57,337 bases of DNA from Bacillus sp. IITD106 (GCF_019459225.1 NZ_JAIAZY010000029.1:1-57337), one strand, 5' to 3'. Shown: positions 25,589-33,360, counted from the first letter of the stretch. Program-made: numbers and translations. The notes: generated by a model from the sequence alone, not told the origin.

Positions 25589-26554
25589 ATGGGAAATTTG
25601 TTAGATGCATCGGGGTTTGTGATCCAGCCCCGATTGAAATTCCAGAACATAAAAGATAAGATGCTCTATCAATTTTTACTAGATGATGTCAATTATATTC
25701 CTTCCGAAAGATGTCAGGTAGGTCAAACCATTATCGTTTTATCAGAATTTGCTAAAGAAATTGGATGGACGAGAGAAATAATCAGAAATAGTTTAACTAG
25801 GTTAGAAAACTTGAAATATATCACGGTCAAAACACTTCCCCAAAAACGAGGGATGCTCATAACAGTCAATCATTACAAGGATTTTCAGTCTCTTGAAACC
25901 TATAAAGAGAAGGATAAAAAAGAGGTAAAAACGACACATGAGGATACACATGAGGATACACATGAGGATACACATGAGAATAAATCTTGTAACCCTTGCG
26001 AGAGTAGGAGTGAAGGTATGTCAAAAAATCTTAATACACAAGAGGATACACAAGAGAAAACACATGAGATTACACATACTATAACAGCATTTATTAACAG
26101 CATTATAAACATCAATAAAACATTTAAAGAGTATATCGTCGGAGCTCCAGTGAAAAACAAAAATTTGAGCTCGATTGAAGATATTCAGACCTTTGTTGAT
26201 TTCGCTTCGCGAACCAACGCTTTGCCAAATGGCGTGAATGGTAAATTGCTTGTCTCTTACTTTGATTGTATTCGCCTCACAAGGCAAACATGCACGATTT
26301 CAGCAAATATCCTTGTTCAGTTTATCGAAAAAATCCAGAAATTTTCTGCTAACCAAATCAATTACTCGATCTGGAAACACATTGAGGATCATGACGATAA
26401 AAGAGAGTCTTACACACTAGGAATCTTACGGAACGTCAAAGAACCAGAAGCGAGACGCGGGCTTATCAAACTTAAAAACAAGAAGGGTGGCGAAAAGATT
26501 GCAGCACCTGTCGGGAGTAATGAAGAACTTCAAAAATATGATTTCGGTTTCTGA
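25589..26554 (+). CDS. Phage replication initiator (winged-helix, DnaD-like context)
   Basis: The 321-residue protein has an N-terminal winged helix (YQFLLDDVNYIPSERCQVGQTIIVLSEFAKEIGWTREIIRNSLTRLENLKYITVKTLPQKRGMLITVNHY). A low-complexity hydrophilic linker includes a HEDT repeat near residues 116-130, and a C-terminal domain (SIEDIQTFVDFASRTN...YSIWKHIEDHDDKRESYTLGILRNV) follows. The layout matches phage O/DnaD-type initiators that bind iterons within their own gene and recruit the helicase loader encoded next. The ATG at 25589 is chosen over an upstream GTG because homology begins with NLLDASGFVIQPRL. Confidence 0.75.
   Translation: MGNLLDASGFVIQPRLKFQNIKDKMLYQFLLDDVNYIPSERCQVGQTIIVLSEFAKEIGWTREIIRNSLTRLENLKYITVKTLPQKRGMLITVNHYKDFQSLETYKEKDKKEVKTTHEDTHEDTHEDTHENKSCNPCESRSEGMSKNLNTQEDTQEKTHEITHTITAFINSIININKTFKEYIVGAPVKNKNLSSIEDIQTFVDFASRTNALPNGVNGKLLVSYFDCIRLTRQTCTISANILVQFIEKIQKFSANQINYSIWKHIEDHDDKRESYTLGILRNVKEPEARRGLIKLKNKKGGEKIAAPVGSNEELQKYDFGF
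25934..25981. repeat. Four 12-bp iterons within the replication gene
   Basis: ACACATGAGGAT is repeated four times head to tail, the last with AAT. Degenerate copies (ACACAAGAGGAT, ACACAAGAGAAA, ACACATGAGATT) follow at about 26037-26075. An AT-rich stretch then runs to about 26130. Iterons inside the initiator gene next to AT-rich DNA match the lambda-type phage origin, so this is a candidate replication origin. Confidence 0.6.
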
Positions 26555-27317
26555 TAAACGTTGTGGAAATATCGATATTGTCACGAATCAAATATGTAAC
26601 AGGCAGCTGATGATTGAAAACGGTCGTGAGTTTTGTTTCCGGTGTGAAGAGATCGCTAAAGAGGACTTGATTGTTAAAGAACAAAGCGAAGAACTCATTC
26701 GAAACAGAGAAGTAAATGAAATGCTGCTTACCTTCAAAACAGATAGTTTAATTAACGAGGATCTGCAAGAAGCCACTTTCGAGAATTACATACCAGAAAC
26801 ACCATCGCAGAAAGAAGCGTTAAAAATAGCAAAGGATTTTGTTCAAAACTTCGATGGAAAGACAGGTCTAGTACTTGCAGGAAGAACTGGAGTCGGAAAG
26901 AGTCATTTGAGTGTGTCTATCTCGAAAGAAATCATCAAAAAGAAACACACATGCCTGTTTATCTCCATTCCGAGGTTAATGACATTAATCAAAAGCACGT
27001 ACAGAAAAGACAGCGAACGCTCGGAAATGGATGTTTTAAGAGCCATACAAAAAGTGGACTTGCTTATATTCGATGATTTAGGGGCAGAACGTGAAGATTC
27101 GGATGACAAAGGAACCGCATGGGCGAAACAAAAGATATTTGAAATCACGGACGGAAGAGCAGGAAAATCCACTATCTATACATCGAATTACAGTGGGGCA
27201 GAGTTGATTCAGATGTACGGAGAACGGGATTTTGGTCGAATGGTTAAGGATTGCAAAGCTGTTACTGTCTCAGGTGAAAATTATAGACTTAAGCATTTTA
27301 AGAAAGGAGTCAGCTAA
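26520..27317 (+). CDS. DnaC/DnaI-like helicase loader
   Basis: About 265 residues. The N-terminal part has four cysteines in a zinc-finger-like spacing (CGNIDIVTNQICN ... FCFRC). The AAA+ part shows Walker A GRTGVGKSHLS, Walker B LLIFDDLGAE and the sensor segment TSNYSGAEL. Such proteins load the replicative helicase at the phage origin. The frame opens at 26487; starts at 26520 or 26538 are possible and no binding site is decisive. It overlaps the replication gene and follows it in the early operon, like skin yqaM. Confidence 0.9.
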   Translation: MKNFKNMISVSDKRCGNIDIVTNQICNRQLMIENGREFCFRCEEIAKEDLIVKEQSEELIRNREVNEMLLTFKTDSLINEDLQEATFENYIPETPSQKEALKIAKDFVQNFDGKTGLVLAGRTGVGKSHLSVSISKEIIKKKHTCLFISIPRLMTLIKSTYRKDSERSEMDVLRAIQKVDLLIFDDLGAEREDSDDKGTAWAKQKIFEITDGRAGKSTIYTSNYSGAELIQMYGERDFGRMVKDCKAVTVSGENYRLKHFKKGVS

Positions 27318-27499
27318 TGATCCAGCACATCATTAACCAACTAATCATCACCATCGGTCAATATGCAAGATTCGGCGGAGAGCAATATGTACAACAGTTT
27401 GACATGTTGCTTTCTCAACTAGAAAAAGCCACAGGATTAGACAGGCAGGGTGCTATAAAGTTTCTCGAAAAAGAGGTTGAGGGGGAGAGTGCAGCATGA
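27317..27499 (+). CDS. Hypothetical small phage protein
   Basis: 60 residues ([28 protein letters not shown]...). The ATG overlaps the loader stop and its stop overlaps the ssb start (ATGA), so it is clearly part of the operon. AAAGGAG precedes it. No family is recognised. Confidence 0.65.
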   Translation: MIQHIINQLIITIGQYARFGGEQYVQQFDMLLSQLEKATGLDRQGAIKFLEKEVEGESAA

Positions 27500-27912
27500 T
27501 GAACCGAGTCGTCCTAGTAGGACGTTTAACGAAAGATGTAGAACTCAAATACACTCCAAACGGTGTTCCGGTAGCAACGTTCACATTAGCTGTGAACCGT
27601 ACTTTTACAAACCAACAGGGAGAACGTGAAGCTGATTTTGTAAATATCGTCGTCTGGAGAAAACCTGCTGAGAATGCGGCTAATTATCTTCGGAAAGGCT
27701 CTCTATGCGGAGTAGACGGAAGAATTCAAACTCGTAACTTTGAAGGGCGGGACGGGAAGCGAGTTTATGTAACCGAAGTTGTCGCTGAATCCATTCAATT
27801 TTTAGAACCAAAGAGAGACGGACAGGCTCAATCAAACCAACAATCTAGCAATCAAGGTGATCCATTCAACGGGGAGCCATTGGATATTAATGATGATGAT
27901 CTGCCGTTTTGA
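27496..27912 (+). CDS. ssb: Single-stranded DNA-binding protein
   Basis: The 138-residue protein has a full OB fold ([34 protein letters not shown] ... [36 protein letters not shown]), a Gln/Asn-rich linker, and the acidic tip DINDDDLPF that recruits replication and recombination partners. The start is ATGATG at 27496; either ATG is possible. The SSB tip likely interacts with the phage RecT and replication proteins. Confidence 0.95.
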   Translation: MMNRVVLVGRLTKDVELKYTPNGVPVATFTLAVNRTFTNQQGEREADFVNIVVWRKPAENAANYLRKGSLCGVDGRIQTRNFEGRDGKRVYVTEVVAESIQFLEPKRDGQAQSNQQSSNQGDPFNGEPLDINDDDLPF

Positions 27913-27942
27913 CAGAAAATGTGACATAAGGAGGCTTTTAAA

Positions 27943-28137
27943 ATGAAAAGGATTTACCGGACATATGCAGACACAGAAGTATCTGTATTAGCAACACAAA
28001 TAAAATGTCCTTATTGCGGTGAAGAATGGCTAGAAGATGATATGGATGAATGCGGAAAGACGTACACATTGACTTGCGGTGATGAATTCGATGACGGATG
28101 TGGCGAAACATTTGAAATGCACTTTGATGCGTCATAG
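27943..28137 (+). CDS. Small zinc-ribbon phage protein
   Basis: 64 residues with CPYCGEEW ... CGKTYTLTCGDEFDDGCGETF, a set of cysteines able to bind zinc. It is preceded by AAGGAGG. It may bind nucleic acid or a protein partner; the role is unknown. Confidence 0.6.
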   Translation: MKRIYRTYADTEVSVLATQIKCPYCGEEWLEDDMDECGKTYTLTCGDEFDDGCGETFEMHFDAS

Positions 28138-28157
28138 TTCGATACGGGAGTGATTCT

Positions 28158-28349
28158 ATGATACTCGAATCCTACGAAATGTCTTTAAAACGCAGGTTTT
28201 TCACTAAGCGATTAAATGATGCGGGAGTCCAGTACTCCCGTTGCGGTAAAAAGCTTCAGGAGCTTGAATATGAGCAGTTAAAGCAAGAGTGGATACATTT
28301 ACAGTACAACCAAATAGACGTGGAGAATAGCGAAAATGTGTGGTTTTAG
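28158..28349 (+). CDS. Small basic protein, FbpA-like
   Basis: 63 residues; the segment LKRRFFTKRLNDAGVQYSRCGKKLQELEYEQLKQEW resembles the short Fur-regulated basic protein (FbpA) domain seen in bacilli and their phages. The binding site is weak (GGGAGTG). The match is by eye and tentative. Confidence 0.5.
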   Translation: MILESYEMSLKRRFFTKRLNDAGVQYSRCGKKLQELEYEQLKQEWIHLQYNQIDVENSENVWF

Positions 28350-28362
28350 GAGGGATGGAAGA

Positions 28363-28590
28363 ATGAGCGAAAAAATAAAGCGATGTGAAGCTTGCAGTGA
28401 TCCTTTTCGATGGAATGATGAAATCATCATTGTTGATGATACTCTTTACCACAAAGATTGTGTATCGCTTTATCCATCTGGATATATCGCAATGTTGGAT
28501 GGTGAGTTTTTAGGAGAAACGGAGAATGAAGATGGAAACGGTGCTTATGACATTCTAAATGACGGTGAATATTTGGAGGCTACGGAATGA
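28363..28590 (+). CDS. Hypothetical phage protein with CxxC/HxxC motif
   Basis: 75 residues. CEACSDPF ... YHKDC could form one zinc site, as in half a LIM-type finger. AGGAGGG lies ten bases before the ATG at 28363; the longer frame from 28336 is rejected. The acidic C-terminus ends near the next start (ATGA overlap). Confidence 0.6.
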   Translation: MSEKIKRCEACSDPFRWNDEIIIVDDTLYHKDCVSLYPSGYIAMLDGEFLGETENEDGNGAYDILNDGEYLEATE

Positions 28591-28811
28591 TAGCCAGAAA
28601 TAAATACGCTTCAACTTACATTTGTTGCGAAAATTACGATTTCCTTTGGAGCGAAGAAGAAGTTTTCGACTTTGAATGTCAGTGGAATGAAGGGAAAACC
28701 TTAGAGGAAATGGCTGAATATTTTAATAGACCTCAAATTGAAGTGCTTTTCCTCGCTCTCGATCGAGCAGAGCTTGGAAAAATAAATCCGCGGAAAGGGT
28801 GGATACAGTGA
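28587..28811 (+). CDS. Hypothetical phage protein with a helix-turn-helix-like segment
   Basis: 74 residues; the middle (FECQWNEGKTLEEMAEYFNRPQIEVLFLALDRAELGKI) looks like a helix-turn-helix of the type used in small phage regulators. It overlaps the previous gene by ATGA and the next by GTGA, so translation is coupled. Confidence 0.6.
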   Translation: MIARNKYASTYICCENYDFLWSEEEVFDFECQWNEGKTLEEMAEYFNRPQIEVLFLALDRAELGKINPRKGWIQ

Positions 28812-28969
28812 AATGTCCACTTTGCAAAGGTAATACAAAGGTTGCTGATTGCCGAATGGTCGGGAAGTCATTTATGCGTAGACGTTGGTGCTTAGATTGC
28901 GATGCAAGGTTTGTCACCTACGAGGAATTAATTTATGTGTATCAGGAAGGGAAGGTGCTTCAAAGGTGA
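28808..28969 (+). CDS. NrdR-like zinc ribbon, stand-alone
   Basis: 53 residues from a GTG overlapping the previous stop. MKCPLCKGNTKVADCRMVGKSFMRRRWCLDCDARFVTYEE closely follows the N-terminal zinc ribbon of NrdR (CPxC ... V.DsR ... .RRRxC..C..RF.TYE). NrdR represses ribonucleotide reductase genes through that ribbon and a C-terminal ATP-cone. Here the ATP-cone is absent. It is followed by dUTPase, which suggests a role in nucleotide supply, for example competing with host NrdR. That role is inference. Confidence 0.65.
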   Translation: MKCPLCKGNTKVADCRMVGKSFMRRRWCLDCDARFVTYEELIYVYQEGKVLQR

Positions 28970-29535
28970 ATTTAGGAAAACTATTTGAATTGCAACGGGA
29001 ATTGGATGACCACATCCTAGAGGAACATCCCGAACTCAAAGGTCAGAATAATCTCGATTGGAAAATCTTAGCCTTGCAGGTTGAACTTGGTGAATGCGCG
29101 AATGAATGGCGTGGATTTAAGAAGTGGAGTAATGACCAGGAGCCTAGAACTGGAACTATTTATAAATATGACGATGAAGGTCGCGGCACATTAGAGGCTC
29201 ATACTAACCCACTCCTTGAAGAATACGTTGATTCTCTCCATTTTATCTTGTCGATTGGGTTGGAGTTGGATTCAGAGATAAGAACATGTGTTGTAGAACC
29301 ATTTATTTATGACGAAAATTCGATAACTAATCAGTTTATTGAAATAAATTATCAATCACATTTAGTAATTAGCGCCTACGAATACAAGAAAAGTGATGCA
29401 GTTGATTCATGGTTCACACTATTTAACTTGTTTGCCGGATTAGGTGAAATGCTTGGCTTCAAGTGGGAAGAAGTGGAACAAGCCTATATTCAAAAGAATG
29501 AAGTAAATCATGCACGTCAGGAGTCAGGATATTAA
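28966..29535 (+). CDS. Dimeric dUTP diphosphatase
   Basis: About 189 residues from the GTG at 28966 (GTGA overlap with the previous gene). ELGECANEWRGFKKW and LLEEYVDSLHFILSIGLEL give the E-x-x-E and E-x-x-D metal-binding helices of the all-alpha dUTPase/MazG superfamily. It hydrolyses dUTP to dUMP, preventing uracil in phage DNA and feeding dTMP synthesis. The longer frame from 28885 overlaps the NrdR-like gene and is rejected. Confidence 0.88.
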   Translation: MNLGKLFELQRELDDHILEEHPELKGQNNLDWKILALQVELGECANEWRGFKKWSNDQEPRTGTIYKYDDEGRGTLEAHTNPLLEEYVDSLHFILSIGLELDSEIRTCVVEPFIYDENSITNQFIEINYQSHLVISAYEYKKSDAVDSWFTLFNLFAGLGEMLGFKWEEVEQAYIQKNEVNHARQESGY

Positions 29536-29942
29536 TGACAAGAATGTCACTCGCAGAATATCGAAAAATCAGGAAACCAAAACGCAGGTCAAAGTACGGA
29601 AATAAAAAGGTCGAACTGGATGGAATCGTTTTTGATAGTGTGGCAGAGTCAAAATACTATCAGCAATTAAAATGGTTACATGCAAATAAGCAGATATTAT
29701 TCTTCCGTCTCCAACCAAGATACAGACTCCAAGACGGATTCGAGAAAGATGGTAAAAAGCATAGAGCCATCGATTACATAGCAGACTTTGAAATACATCA
29801 TAAAGATGGCTCTATTGAGGTAGTGGACGTAAAAGGGGCATTGACGGATGTTTTTAGGCTTAAGCAAAAGCTTTTTGAGAAGAAATACCCGCATAAATTA
29901 ACACTTATGAAATATGAGAATGGGAGATTTGAAGAATTGTAG
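29535..29942 (+). CDS. DUF1064 family phage nuclease
   Basis: The 135-residue basic protein shows SKYGNKKVELDGIVFDSVAESKYYQQLKWL, DYIADFEI and EVVDVKGALTD, the conserved D...E-x-K type pattern of DUF1064, a restriction-endonuclease-like fold found at the position of a Holliday junction nuclease in related phages. It overlaps the dUTPase stop by one base. The activity is inferred from the fold family. Confidence 0.82.
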   Translation: MTRMSLAEYRKIRKPKRRSKYGNKKVELDGIVFDSVAESKYYQQLKWLHANKQILFFRLQPRYRLQDGFEKDGKKHRAIDYIADFEIHHKDGSIEVVDVKGALTDVFRLKQKLFEKKYPHKLTLMKYENGRFEEL

Positions 29943-29950
29943 GTGAGGAA

Positions 29951-30169
29951 ATGCCGAAATTCAATAAAAATTCTTTTAATAAACACGCACACATCACTAT
30001 AAAGAAATTGTTGTCATCACATATTAACGAATTAGACGGGAAGGAAGTTTTCTTCGAAGAGGGTTCTAATTTCGGTGAAATACAATACGAGGTCAATGGA
30101 GAATGCTTTATTCTATATCCAGTATTAAAAGAATGGTGCACGAAAGAAGAACAGTTGATGTTGTTTTGA
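29951..30169 (+). CDS. Hypothetical phage protein
   Basis: 72 residues, no recognised motif; the C-terminal half (EIQYEVNGECFILYPVLKEW) looks like a small beta sheet. GGTGAGG lies upstream. It is transcribed within the early operon. Confidence 0.55.
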   Translation: MPKFNKNSFNKHAHITIKKLLSSHINELDGKEVFFEEGSNFGEIQYEVNGECFILYPVLKEWCTKEEQLMLF

Positions 30170-30195
30170 AATAAAAAGCGACATAGGAGGTTTTT

Positions 30196-30384
30196 ATGAT
30201 AACTTCAAAAAGTGAACGCTTGTTTCATCTTATGGATAAACTCCACGAGTGCAAAGAAAACATGGAATATCAAGTGATTCACATACGCTCTAATCGATTA
30301 AACCACGTTGAGAAAAATGCAAAGGAAATAGAAAAAATAGCGATTGAACTTCAAGAGTTAGTTAAAGAAATGCGTAGAAAGTAA
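30196..30384 (+). CDS. Hypothetical coiled-coil phage protein
   Basis: 62 residues, almost all charged helix (LMDKLHECKENMEYQVIHI ... EIEKIAIELQELVKEMRRK). AGGAGG precedes the ATG. The gene is framed by a perfect 10-bp inverted repeat, AAAGCGACAT (30175-30184) and ATGTCGCTTT (30384-30393), which could pair across the message. Confidence 0.55.
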   Translation: MITSKSERLFHLMDKLHECKENMEYQVIHIRSNRLNHVEKNAKEIEKIAIELQELVKEMRRK

Positions 30385-30422
30385 TGTCGCTTTCCGAATA
30401 AAAAGCAAAGGAGTGAAAAAGA

Positions 30423-30674
30423 ATGTCAAAAGTTAAAGAACTAATCAAGTATTTTAAGGGTTACGGAAGTCCTTATGATGGATTGATTATAGCGTTGGCA
30501 GAAATGCAAATACCACAAAAAGTAACGGGGGCAAAAACAAAAGTAAAAGCGTTAGACGTTGAAGCACAAGAGGTGAGAACGTTCCAGTGCTCACCTTGTC
30601 CAGCATGCGAAAAATGGATAACCAAGATTTATAACTTTTGCCCACATTGTGGTCAGAGAGTAGAGGAGGAATAA
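30423..30674 (+). CDS. Zinc-ribbon phage protein
   Basis: 83 residues ending in a four-cysteine zinc ribbon (CPACEKWITKIYNFCPHCGQRVEEE). AAAGGAG is upstream of the ATG. The function is unknown; nucleic-acid binding is possible. Confidence 0.65.
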   Translation: MSKVKELIKYFKGYGSPYDGLIIALAEMQIPQKVTGAKTKVKALDVEAQEVRTFQCSPCPACEKWITKIYNFCPHCGQRVEEE

Positions 30675-30676
30675 AT

Positions 30677-31102
30677 ATGACTGAAAAACTATGGGAGTTA
30701 TATCGTGAAGAAGCTAGAAAGCAATTAACACTAAGAAAAATGCACGAAGAAGGAAAGTCACATCCATATGATGTGATTGAAAGGGTCACGCAAGACGGAA
30801 TTGTGAAAGGCGTTTTAGATAGTTTAGAAGTTATTGAAGGAAAAGACGTATTTATGAAAGCCTATGAAATCAATTGCGAACTTAATGGAATCAATTTAGA
30901 AACTGGTTTTGGCTTTTGGGAAACAGTGAATAAACCACCTAAAAAAGATGGTTGGTATCTAGTCACTTTGAATGGAGAAATAGCTGGAGAGGAAAAAGAC
31001 TTCGTAGGAATGTGCGGTTTTGAAAACGGTAAGTGGGATGAAGATGATTGTGTGATTGCTTGGATGCCTTTGCCAGAGCCAGCTAGGAGGGAAGAATGTT
31101 AA
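30677..31102 (+). CDS. Phage protein with a DUF551-like C-terminus
   Basis: 141 residues from the ATG at 30677 (GGAGGAA ahead; the frame from 30638 is rejected). The C-terminal part, PPKKDGWYLVTLNGEIAG ... CVIAWMPLPEP, follows the DUF551 pattern of small phage proteins. The N-terminal helix (LWELYREEARKQLTLRKMHEEG) is a separate segment. The role is unknown. Confidence 0.65.
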   Translation: MTEKLWELYREEARKQLTLRKMHEEGKSHPYDVIERVTQDGIVKGVLDSLEVIEGKDVFMKAYEINCELNGINLETGFGFWETVNKPPKKDGWYLVTLNGEIAGEEKDFVGMCGFENGKWDEDDCVIAWMPLPEPARREEC

Positions 31103-31269
31103 AAATGAATAAAAGAGAATGCAAAGAGTGCGGTGGTAAAATCATCGAATCCAGCGAATGCAAGGTGTTAGCGGATGGCTACGAGGTTCCTGTTTATATA
31201 TGCAAGGATTGTCGAAAAGAATGGAGTTGGAGGACGGAACACTTAATTTGTCCAGAGGGGGTAGAATAA
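31096..31269 (+). CDS. Small zinc-ribbon protein
   Basis: 57 residues with CKECGGK and CKDCRKEW, a complete four-cysteine ribbon. The ATG at 31096 has AGGAGGG four bases ahead; an ATG at 31105 is an alternative. It overlaps both neighbours, the next by TAATG. Confidence 0.6.
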   Translation: MLKMNKRECKECGGKIIESSECKVLADGYEVPVYICKDCRKEWSWRTEHLICPEGVE

Positions 31270-31481
31270 TGAATCTCATAGAGCTTACCGTTAAAAATAC
31301 AGATGGAAAAGTTTTAGTGAATTTCGATCATGTGGAATGTATTACTCAAAATCAAGATACCACAACCATTGATTTTGGTGGCGAAAACTATTTTGAAGTT
31401 AAAGAATATTATGAAGACATAAAAAGAACACTAAAATTTAAATTTGCATTGAAGGATTCACAGGAAAGTTTGAGGAGGTAG
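31269..31481 (+). CDS. Hypothetical phage protein
   Basis: 70 residues (MNLIELTVKNTDGKVLVNFDHVECITQ...). The start overlaps the previous stop (TAATG) with AGAGGGGG upstream; the longer frame from 31158 is rejected. The strand-rich N-terminus and helical C-terminus give it a PH-like look. No family is recognised. Confidence 0.6.
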   Translation: MNLIELTVKNTDGKVLVNFDHVECITQNQDTTTIDFGGENYFEVKEYYEDIKRTLKFKFALKDSQESLRR

Positions 31482-31487
31482 AGATCG

Positions 31488-31970
31488 ATGGATAAGGAAC
31501 GGTTTGAGGAAATAAAGCAAGATTTTCAATGGGGAATAAAAGTGGCTGGAAAAGGTCAAGGTTACACGAATTTACATGATGATGATGTTTCTTGGCTCAT
31601 CTCTACTGTGGAGGAACAAGCCCGACGATTAGATAATATGGCCCATGTCATAAAACTTAAAAACAAAGAAATGAGAGAGTTAAGCAACTTCTTAAAGGAA
31701 AAGAATATACCACTTAAAGAATTGAGTCCGCTTATTACTGTGATGGCGCATGTTGAAAGATTGGAAAAAGAAAATAAATGGCTTGATGGTGGATGGGGTG
31801 CGGCAATCAAAATGCGTGAAGAAAGAGATAAGCGAATTGAAGGATTGTTAGAAGAAAACCAACGCTATCGTGAAGTAATTGAGCGATTATATAAATTTGA
31901 CGGCAATATACAAGAACATTCTGCGCTTGCGGATATGCTATGTGGCGAAATATTGGAGGGTGAGGAATGA
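31488..31970 (+). CDS. Hypothetical coiled-coil phage protein
   Basis: 160 residues, mostly charged helix (VEEQARRLDNMAHVIKLKNKEMRELSNFL, VERLEKENKWLDGGW, REERDKRIEGLLEENQRYREVIERLYKF). GGAGG is ahead of the ATG. Proteins of this kind are frequent in early regions of Bacillus phages. The function is unknown. Confidence 0.65.
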   Translation: MDKERFEEIKQDFQWGIKVAGKGQGYTNLHDDDVSWLISTVEEQARRLDNMAHVIKLKNKEMRELSNFLKEKNIPLKELSPLITVMAHVERLEKENKWLDGGWGAAIKMREERDKRIEGLLEENQRYREVIERLYKFDGNIQEHSALADMLCGEILEGEE

Positions 31971-32218
31971 AAAGCTACGAATACAAAGATAACGGCGGCA
32001 GAAATTTATGTAAACAACATCATATGTTGAGATGTAGTGAATGTTTTTATGTAGATGTTCTAGAGCGAGAAAACAAGCGTTATCGTGAAGCAATTGAGCA
32101 AATGCTAAAGCTATCTCGTAAACAGGATCACTATTTACCAGTTTCATATTTAGTAAGGTTATATGAAATCGGCAACGAAGCATTAGGAGTTGAATCCAAA
32201 TGCCCATCCAAGAACTAA
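31967..32218 (+). CDS. Hypothetical phage protein related in part to its upstream neighbour
   Basis: 83 residues. CKQHHMLRCSEC could bind zinc, and LERENKRYREAIEQMLKL echoes the LEENQRYREVIERLYKF of the preceding gene, suggesting shared ancestry of that helix. Coupled by ATGA overlap. Confidence 0.6.
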   Translation: MKSYEYKDNGGRNLCKQHHMLRCSECFYVDVLERENKRYREAIEQMLKLSRKQDHYLPVSYLVRLYEIGNEALGVESKCPSKN

Positions 32219-32487
32219 AGGACATCATTTCTAATCAAAAGACGGTCTCGACATCTCGCTTAAACGCACTAGCAAGCCGAATAGAGACACTTTATATCAA
32301 CCAAGGTAAAACCATTAGAAACCAACGTAACGCCTTAAATAAACTAAATACGCAACTACAGAGGGCACTGGAAAAGGCGGACAGGCGTAAACAGGCCATG
32401 CAGGATTATGAAAATTTGAAAATACATCACAGGAACCTTGAAAGGGAGTTTAATATTTTGAAGGAGAAGCAGGAGGGGCAGGCATGA
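32200..32487 (+). CDS. Hypothetical coiled-coil phage protein
   Basis: 95 residues, one long predicted coiled coil (KTIRNQRNALNKLNTQLQRALEKADRRKQAMQDYENLKIHHRNLEREFNILKEKQ). It overlaps both neighbours. The function is unknown. Confidence 0.6.
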   Translation: MPIQELKDIISNQKTVSTSRLNALASRIETLYINQGKTIRNQRNALNKLNTQLQRALEKADRRKQAMQDYENLKIHHRNLEREFNILKEKQEGQA

Positions 32488-32672
32488 CGGATGAAAAGAC
32501 GAAGGCGGTTATTGATTTACTAGAGGATGCAGTTTACATCGTAAAGAACGGGCAGAAAACAAAAGTCTCTCCAAAAGATTTTGGGCAGGACATTATCTTC
32601 TGGAAGAATGGACAAGTACTAGACATTGACCGGAACGAGAGAATAAGAGTTGAAGGGCAGGAGGTTATTTGA
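32484..32672 (+). CDS. XtrA/YqaO-like phage protein
   Basis: 62 residues. VYIVKNGQKTKVSPKDFGQDIIFWKNGQVLDIDRNERIRV follows the pattern of the small XtrA/YqaO proteins of PBSX and skin (a strand, FGQ, then a G-K/Q-V turn). Coupled to its upstream neighbour by ATGA. The role is unknown in the family. Confidence 0.6.
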   Translation: MTDEKTKAVIDLLEDAVYIVKNGQKTKVSPKDFGQDIIFWKNGQVLDIDRNERIRVEGQEVI

Positions 32673-32822
32673 GTGGAATTCGAGGTAGTGTACGAGATAC
32701 CGCCATTAAGGGCTCTTTATCGTACAGTGATAAAAGCAGATGATGAAAAGAATTTGACGGAAAAAATTCGATCGAGTATGTCAAGGTATAAAATAAAGGA
32801 AATTAATTTAATATCACGTTAG
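32673..32822 (+). CDS. Hypothetical small phage protein
   Basis: 49 residues from a GTG directly after the previous stop; GCAGGAGG lies ahead. The sequence (VVYEIPPLRALYRTVIKADDEKNLTEKIRSSMSRYKIKEINLISR) looks like a small alpha-beta unit. No family. Confidence 0.5.
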   Translation: MEFEVVYEIPPLRALYRTVIKADDEKNLTEKIRSSMSRYKIKEINLISR

Positions 32823-32842
32823 TCCTTACGGAAGAACCGACG

Positions 32843-32885
32843 GACACCGAATACACGCTAGGGCGGCGTGGTTTGGTGTCTTTTT
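32843..32885 (+). terminator. Terminator within the early operon
   Basis: GACACC pairs with GGTGTC, with an inner CACGC/GCGTG stem, and TTTTT follows. It separates the small-gene block from the late-control genes. Confidence 0.8.
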
Positions 32886-32905
32886 CATTTTAAGGAGGGA
32901 ACAAA

Positions 32906-33193
32906 GTGGAATTTAAAGACGATGTTTTTTATGTAACACCGGACGGACAAGCGATTCAAAGGAATACGATTAGAATACTTGTTGTGAAGGCAAGGGATTT
33001 ATGGGAGTCCATTATGAAAATAATTCAGGATGCAGCGACAATTTTAAGCGAAAAAGTCAAAGAATTATTCGGACTGCTGGATACAGAGAAAAAGTTGCAG
33101 CGTCAGGCATGGAATACACCAAAAAACATTATTAGAAAAAGTCAAGTCATGAACAGGAAACCATTATTTATACATGCAAGGAGCAGGCTATGA
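32906..33193 (+). CDS. Conserved phage protein of the late-control region
   Basis: 95 residues from a GTG with AGGAGGG upstream. A helical middle (DLWESIMKIIQDAATILSEKVKELFGLL) and a basic end (KSQVMNRKPLFIHARSRL) are a recurring pattern for proteins just before the sigma-like late regulator in Bacillus phages. The function is unknown. Confidence 0.6.
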   Translation: MEFKDDVFYVTPDGQAIQRNTIRILVVKARDLWESIMKIIQDAATILSEKVKELFGLLDTEKKLQRQAWNTPKNIIRKSQVMNRKPLFIHARSRL

Positions 33194-33360
33194 ACAAACC
33201 ACTTAAGGAACAACTAGCAAACATATACGGAAAAGCACAGCCAGAAAAGCCACAGGAACGCCGTAGAGAGCGTTTAAGTGAATCTGAATGGAAAGACATT
33301 ATGGGCATAAACAGACCGATATACGCAAGGGCAAAGGGCGGAGCGTTACGACAAAGGTAA
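33190..33360 (+). CDS. Small basic phage protein
   Basis: 56 residues overlapping the previous gene by ATGA. Strongly basic and helical (QERRRERLSESEWKDIMGINRPIYARAKGGALRQR), so it may bind nucleic acid. Unknown family. Confidence 0.6.
   Translation: MNKPLKEQLANIYGKAQPEKPQERRRERLSESEWKDIMGINRPIYARAKGGALRQR

Noticed and set aside
25934-25981. CRISPR-like short repeats
   Set aside because: The 12-bp units are contiguous, in frame within a coding region and lack spacers; iterons are the better explanation.
28885-28965. N-terminal extension of the dUTPase ORF
   Set aside because: It overlaps the NrdR-like gene in another frame; the GTG at 28966 with a stop-start overlap is a better start.
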